DNA of 16,635 nucleotides, from positions 1-16,635 of the forward strand of contig CAZSLZ010000071.1 of assembly GCA_964607865.1 (NCBI GenBank), in the 5' to 3' direction. This stretch comes from CAZSLZ01 sp964607865 (GTDB taxonomy: Bacteria; Vulcanimicrobiota; JAJTBE01; CAZSLZ01). A program made the position numbers and the translations under genes. Of this stretch, positions 14,621 through 16,635 are shown one piece after another. Within the stretch, counting starts at the first letter, position 1, and every line of letters starts with the position of its first letter. The notes under the pieces are model-generated. The model saw nothing but the letters and a program-made list of their open reading frames with translations, was not told where the DNA came from and ran no database searches.

Positions 14621-14642
14621 GATGTTGGGGTAACCCAGCATC
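14621..14642 (+). other. Spacer hairpin with GNRA-type tetraloop between the two tRNAs
   Basis: GATGTTGGG and CCCAGCATC form a 9-bp stem (one G-T pair) closed by the loop GTAA, a GNRA tetraloop in RNA. An outer A-T pair makes it 10 bp. It has no T run, so it is not a terminator. It may be a processing signal that separates the two tRNA precursors. Confidence 0.65.
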
Positions 14643-14665
14643 TGTATTAGTTCCAGAAGATTTAC

Positions 14666-14738
14666 GGGGCTGTGGCTCAGCTGGGAGAGCGCCTCCCTTG
14701 CACGGAGGAGGTCGTCGGTTCGAATCCGTCCAGCTCCA
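14666..14738 (+). tRNA. tRNA-Ala (anticodon TGC)
   Basis: This 73-base cloverleaf has acceptor stem GGGGCTG/CAGCTCC and discriminator A. The anticodon stem CCTCC/GGAGG encloses loop CTTGCAC, giving anticodon TGC at 14699-14701. The T arm has GGTTCGAATCC. CCA is not encoded. It lies 55 bases after tRNA-Ile in the same operon. This pair normally sits between 16S and 23S rRNA genes, but no rRNA is present here. Confidence 0.97.
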
Positions 14739-14744
14739 TCAAAG

Positions 14745-14779
14745 AAAACCCGCTGTTATCAACATTTCAGCGGGTTTTT
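14745..14779 (+). terminator. Rho-independent terminator of the tRNA operon
   Basis: AACCCGCTG and CAGCGGGTT form a 9-bp stem with a 12-base loop, followed directly by T residues. It starts about 6 bases after tRNA-Ala and closes the two-tRNA transcript, so there is no read-through into a 23S gene. Confidence 0.88.
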
Positions 14780-14982
14780 CAGTTCCGGCAACTTTGCCCA
14801 AATAGGGGTTATTTCGGGATGTTTTGGGACAAAGTAGTCAATTTTCGGTCAGTTATTTACATATAAACTAATTAGATTTTTTCTTGTCAATCGGTTCCAG
14901 ATTCGGAATTTCACCCTGCCGGATATAGCAAACTTTTTCAAAAAGTTTCCCGATCCGGTCGCCTCGTTTTGTCCAACAGGCA

Positions 14983-15019
14983 ATAGCACCCAGCTCCAAA
15001 GCTGGGTGAGGATTGAAAC
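14983..15019 (+). repeat. Solitary CRISPR-repeat-like element
   Basis: The stretch reads CACCCAGC, a 6-base loop, GCTGGGTG, then AGGATTGAAAC. A perfect 8-bp central stem, a total near 37 bases and the 3' end GGATTGAAAC are the hallmarks of many type I and III CRISPR repeats. I find no second copy within the window, so it is not an array. It may be the last repeat of a decayed array, a solo repeat, or a coincidence. No cas gene is visible. Confidence 0.45.
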
Positions 15020-15109
15020 TGAAAATATGCTGAATTGACCTGCTCCCCGAATTCTGGACATTCATAAGTTAGCATAGTAAAATTGAAGAAATGTTAAAGG
15101 AGGGTTCAG

Positions 15110-15172
15110 ATGAAAAAGAGCAGGTCACAAAAGCTCAATATTAATATCAACTTTTCTTCTTATCTTGCATAA
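15110..15172 (+). CDS. Tiny ORF (20 codons) with strong ribosome site
   Basis: AAAGGAGGG (15096-15104) lies 5 bases before an ATG that opens a 20-residue frame starting MKKSRSQKLNINI and ending at TAA. The ribosome site is among the best in the window, which is unexpected in otherwise empty DNA. It could be a small protein, a leader peptide or the 5' stub of a lost gene. No known family is recognised. Confidence 0.35.
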   Translation: MKKSRSQKLNININFSSYLA

Positions 15173-15250
15173 CCCGGTAATTTCATCAAATGGTTTCTTT
15201 CGAAGTCAGGAAGAAACATTCAAAATATCGATATTAATGTTCAGTTGAAC

Positions 15251-15469
15251 TTATTTTTTAGATTCATTAAACTTATTATAAACTTCACCGCGCATCCAGT
15301 TTTGGACAATCTCTCTGAATGACAGGTTATCAATAATCTTGCCTACAATATCCTCATTTTGTTCCATTCTTTCAATGATTTTATTCAGGAAAGCTTCGTC
15401 AAATGCATACTTGAAGTTGTCAATGCTGTTATTTTGCGCTTGTTTCTCAAGAATTTTATCTTCCATCAT
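15251..15469 (-). CDS. hsdR: C-terminal piece of type I restriction subunit HsdR, in a different frame
   Basis: This 72-codon frame carries the sequence expected at the very end of HsdR: LEKQAQNNSIDNFKYAFDEAFLNKIIERMEQNEDI, then FREIVQNWMRGEVY. It begins ATG ATG and overlaps the stop codon of the main hsdR frame by four bases (ATGA). From memory of the family, HsdR proteins run from FFEQI through about 14 residues to NNSxxNFKYAF in one frame. Joining the two frames here gives that same spacing, so the piece is a natural part of the same protein. It may be a frameshifted end, or a separately translated, coupled small subunit. Confidence 0.75.
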   Translation of the reverse strand: MMEDKILEKQAQNNSIDNFKYAFDEAFLNKIIERMEQNEDIVGKIIDNLSFREIVQNWMRGEVYNKFNESKK

Positions 15470-16635
15470 AGTTTCTTTATTTGCTCGAAAAACAGTTTGT
15501 CAGCATCTGTAAAGTCAGTCCCGAATCTTTCGTTTAAGACTTGTATTATTTCTGATAATGGAGAAAGCTCTTCTTTGCTCTTGCTTTGGCCAGCTTCTTT
15601 TAACGGGTCAAGTGAGGATTCTCCATCAATTTCCAATGTGATTGCTCCTTCGTTTATTTTTTGTAACCGGTAATATTCAAGGGCAACTTCATCATCAAGT
15701 TTCAGTTTGCCCGATAAGTCCCGCCTGGGTAATTTTCTGATTAAAAGCTTACCATAGGCAAATATTTTTTCCAGTTCCATATCCTGAAAAGGCATAATCT
15801 GGGAAAGAAATGAATACGCCCTTAAAAAAACCGCTAATGTATGTTTAAAATCATCCTGCTTCTCTTCTTCCAGTGAATTGAACCTGTCAATTGCAGGGTC
15901 AATGAATTTGTTTAATTCTTCGTGGTCTTTCTTTGAATGTTTGATTTTAAAGAAGACCTTACAGAAAGATTCCACTTCAGATTTCCAATATACCTGAAAC
16001 TCATCAAGTTTGTTCTTGAGGTCATAAAGTATATTCGGGTCAGTTGGTTCCGATAGGGCAGTTTCTTCATAATAAGGCTGGAAGGCTTTTAAAATGTCTT
16101 CCCTCTCGTTCACAAAGTCCAGAACAAAAGTATCTTCTTTTCCTGGATGCATACGGTTTAACCTGGATAATGTCTGAACTGCTCTCACTCCCGATAATTT
16201 CTTATCAACATACATTGTATGAAGCAAAGGCTGGTCAAAGCCTTTCTGATATTTTTCTGCAACCAGAAGGATTTGATACTCATCGGTCGCAAATTTTTCC
16301 GGTAATTCCCTCTCTCCGATTTTATTTATATCATATTCTGTCCAGGTTATACCGTCTTCATCTGTAAAAGATGTAAAAGCAACCAGAGCCTTGATATCGC
16401 TGTAACTCTTTTCTTTTAAATATTCATCAAAAGCTTGTTTATATCTGACAACGTGGGGCCGTGATGAGGTTACAACCATTGCCTTGGCCTTACCGCCTAT
16501 TTTATGCATTGTATTTTGCCTGAGATGTTCAAGTATCACTTCCGTTTTTTGAGCTAAATTGTGAGGGTGAAGGGAAACAAACCGGGCAATGGCTCTCTGT
16601 GCCTTCTTTTTATGCAGTTTTGGGTCGTCTTCAAT
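15466..16635 (-). CDS. hsdR: Type I restriction endonuclease subunit R, C-terminal half (partial)
   Basis: HsdR is the ATP-driven translocase and nuclease subunit of type I restriction systems and acts with HsdM and HsdS. The frame is open to the window end (390 codons including the stop here); the N-terminal nuclease and first helicase lobe are outside. Visible are the second helicase lobe (MVVTSSRPHVVRYKQAF, YQILLVAEKYQKGFDQPLL, LSGVRAVQTLSRLNRMHPGK with the motif VI arginines, VLDFVNE) and the helical C-terminal domain. An internal GTG at 16539 is not the real start, because the frame continues upstream with sensible sequence. The frame stops after FFEQIKKL, while the rest of the family end continues in the -1 frame at 15469. 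The enzyme may therefore be truncated, split or produced by frameshifting. hsdM and hsdS are not in view. Confidence 0.9.
   Translation of the reverse strand: MEDDPKLHKKKAQRAIARFVSLHPHNLAQKTEVILEHLRQNTMHKIGGKAKAMVVTSSRPHVVRYKQAFDEYLKEKSYSDIKALVAFTSFTDEDGITWTEYDINKIGERELPEKFATDEYQILLVAEKYQKGFDQPLLHTMYVDKKLSGVRAVQTLSRLNRMHPGKEDTFVLDFVNEREDILKAFQPYYEETALSEPTDPNILYDLKNKLDEFQVYWKSEVESFCKVFFKIKHSKKDHEELNKFIDPAIDRFNSLEEEKQDDFKHTLAVFLRAYSFLSQIMPFQDMELEKIFAYGKLLIRKLPRRDLSGKLKLDDEVALEYYRLQKINEGAITLEIDGESSLDPLKEAGQSKSKEELSPLSEIIQVLNERFGTDFTDADKLFFEQIKKL

Larger units (their letters stand above)
14780..15250. other. Gene-poor stretch between the tRNA operon and the restriction gene
   Basis: This stretch of about 470 bases has no convincing protein gene. 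Two overlapping minus-strand frames (about 65-70 codons) span the CRISPR-like element and have no family resemblance or ribosome site. It holds one CRISPR-repeat-like element, one tiny ORF with a strong ribosome site, and an imperfect pair of ATATTAAT-containing repeats near 15137-15148 and 15227-15240. It looks like eroded sequence at the edge of an acquired segment. Confidence 0.5.

Noticed and set aside
14849..15065. Two overlapping minus-strand frames of 65-70 codons
   Set aside because: They have no ribosome site or family pattern and run through the CRISPR-like hairpin, a common source of false ORFs.
15137..15240. Terminal inverted repeats of a small mobile element (AATATTAATATC and GATATTAATGTT)
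   Set aside because: The similarity rests on an AT-rich palindromic core and is short and imperfect. No target duplication is visible.
15460..15475. Programmed -1 frameshift slippery heptamer in hsdR
   Set aside because: The sequence ATAAAGAAACTATGA has no X-XXY-YYZ heptamer in the reading frame and no clear downstream stem, so a programmed shift is not claimed.

Overview
This 16.6 kb bacterial window is moderately AT-rich (about 40% GC by eye). Genes run in short, frequently alternating blocks. The core genes (tsaD, rimI, mtaB, an rluD-type pseudouridine synthase, purA, tRNA-Ile, tRNA-Ala) fit many low-GC phyla. The organism makes lipoproteins, secreted repeat proteins, prepilin-like proteins and a CAP-domain protein. 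I cannot name a taxon. A clostridial-type Firmicute or one of the poorly cultivated repeat-protein-rich phyla is possible, but that is only a guess.

Layout. 1-145: no gene seen. 146-1552: a CPBP membrane protease, a doubtful small ORF and a truncated isochorismatase-like remnant, with nothing recognisable from 1553 to 1711. 1712-4734 (minus strand): an M15-type peptidase with its own terminator, then rimI-tsaD (overlapping) and a CAP-domain lipoprotein that appears to start at CTG. 4735-4895: a divergent AT-rich intergenic region. 4896-9467 (plus strand): an ankyrin-repeat lipoprotein, a membrane-anchored trypsin-fold protein that has lost its catalytic residues, a cytoplasmic GAF-histidine kinase without a response regulator, and a secreted HEAT-repeat protein. 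This is the most original part of the window and may be an envelope sensing or scaffold locus. 9469-10803 (minus strand): two prepilin-like minor pseudopilins and a protein resembling the core-binding domain of tyrosine recombinases without a catalytic domain. 10904-13064 (plus strand): mtaB overlapping an rluD-family gene. 13066-14352 (minus strand): purA. 14481-14779: a compact tRNA-Ile(GAT)/tRNA-Ala(TGC) operon with promoter, spacer hairpin and terminator, but no rRNA beside it. 14780-15250: a non-coding stretch holding a single CRISPR-repeat-like element and a tiny ORF. 15251-16635 (minus strand): the 3' part of a type I restriction hsdR, split near its end by a -1 frame change at an ATGA overlap and running off the window edge.

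How the genes work together. TsaD makes t6A37 in tRNA and MtaB methylthiolates that same base, so two steps of one modification pathway are encoded within 9 kb. The ankyrin lipoprotein, pseudo-protease and kinase are closely spaced and probably co-transcribed. The tRNA operon is followed by sequence that looks like the edge of an acquired defence island (CRISPR-like remnant plus type I restriction).
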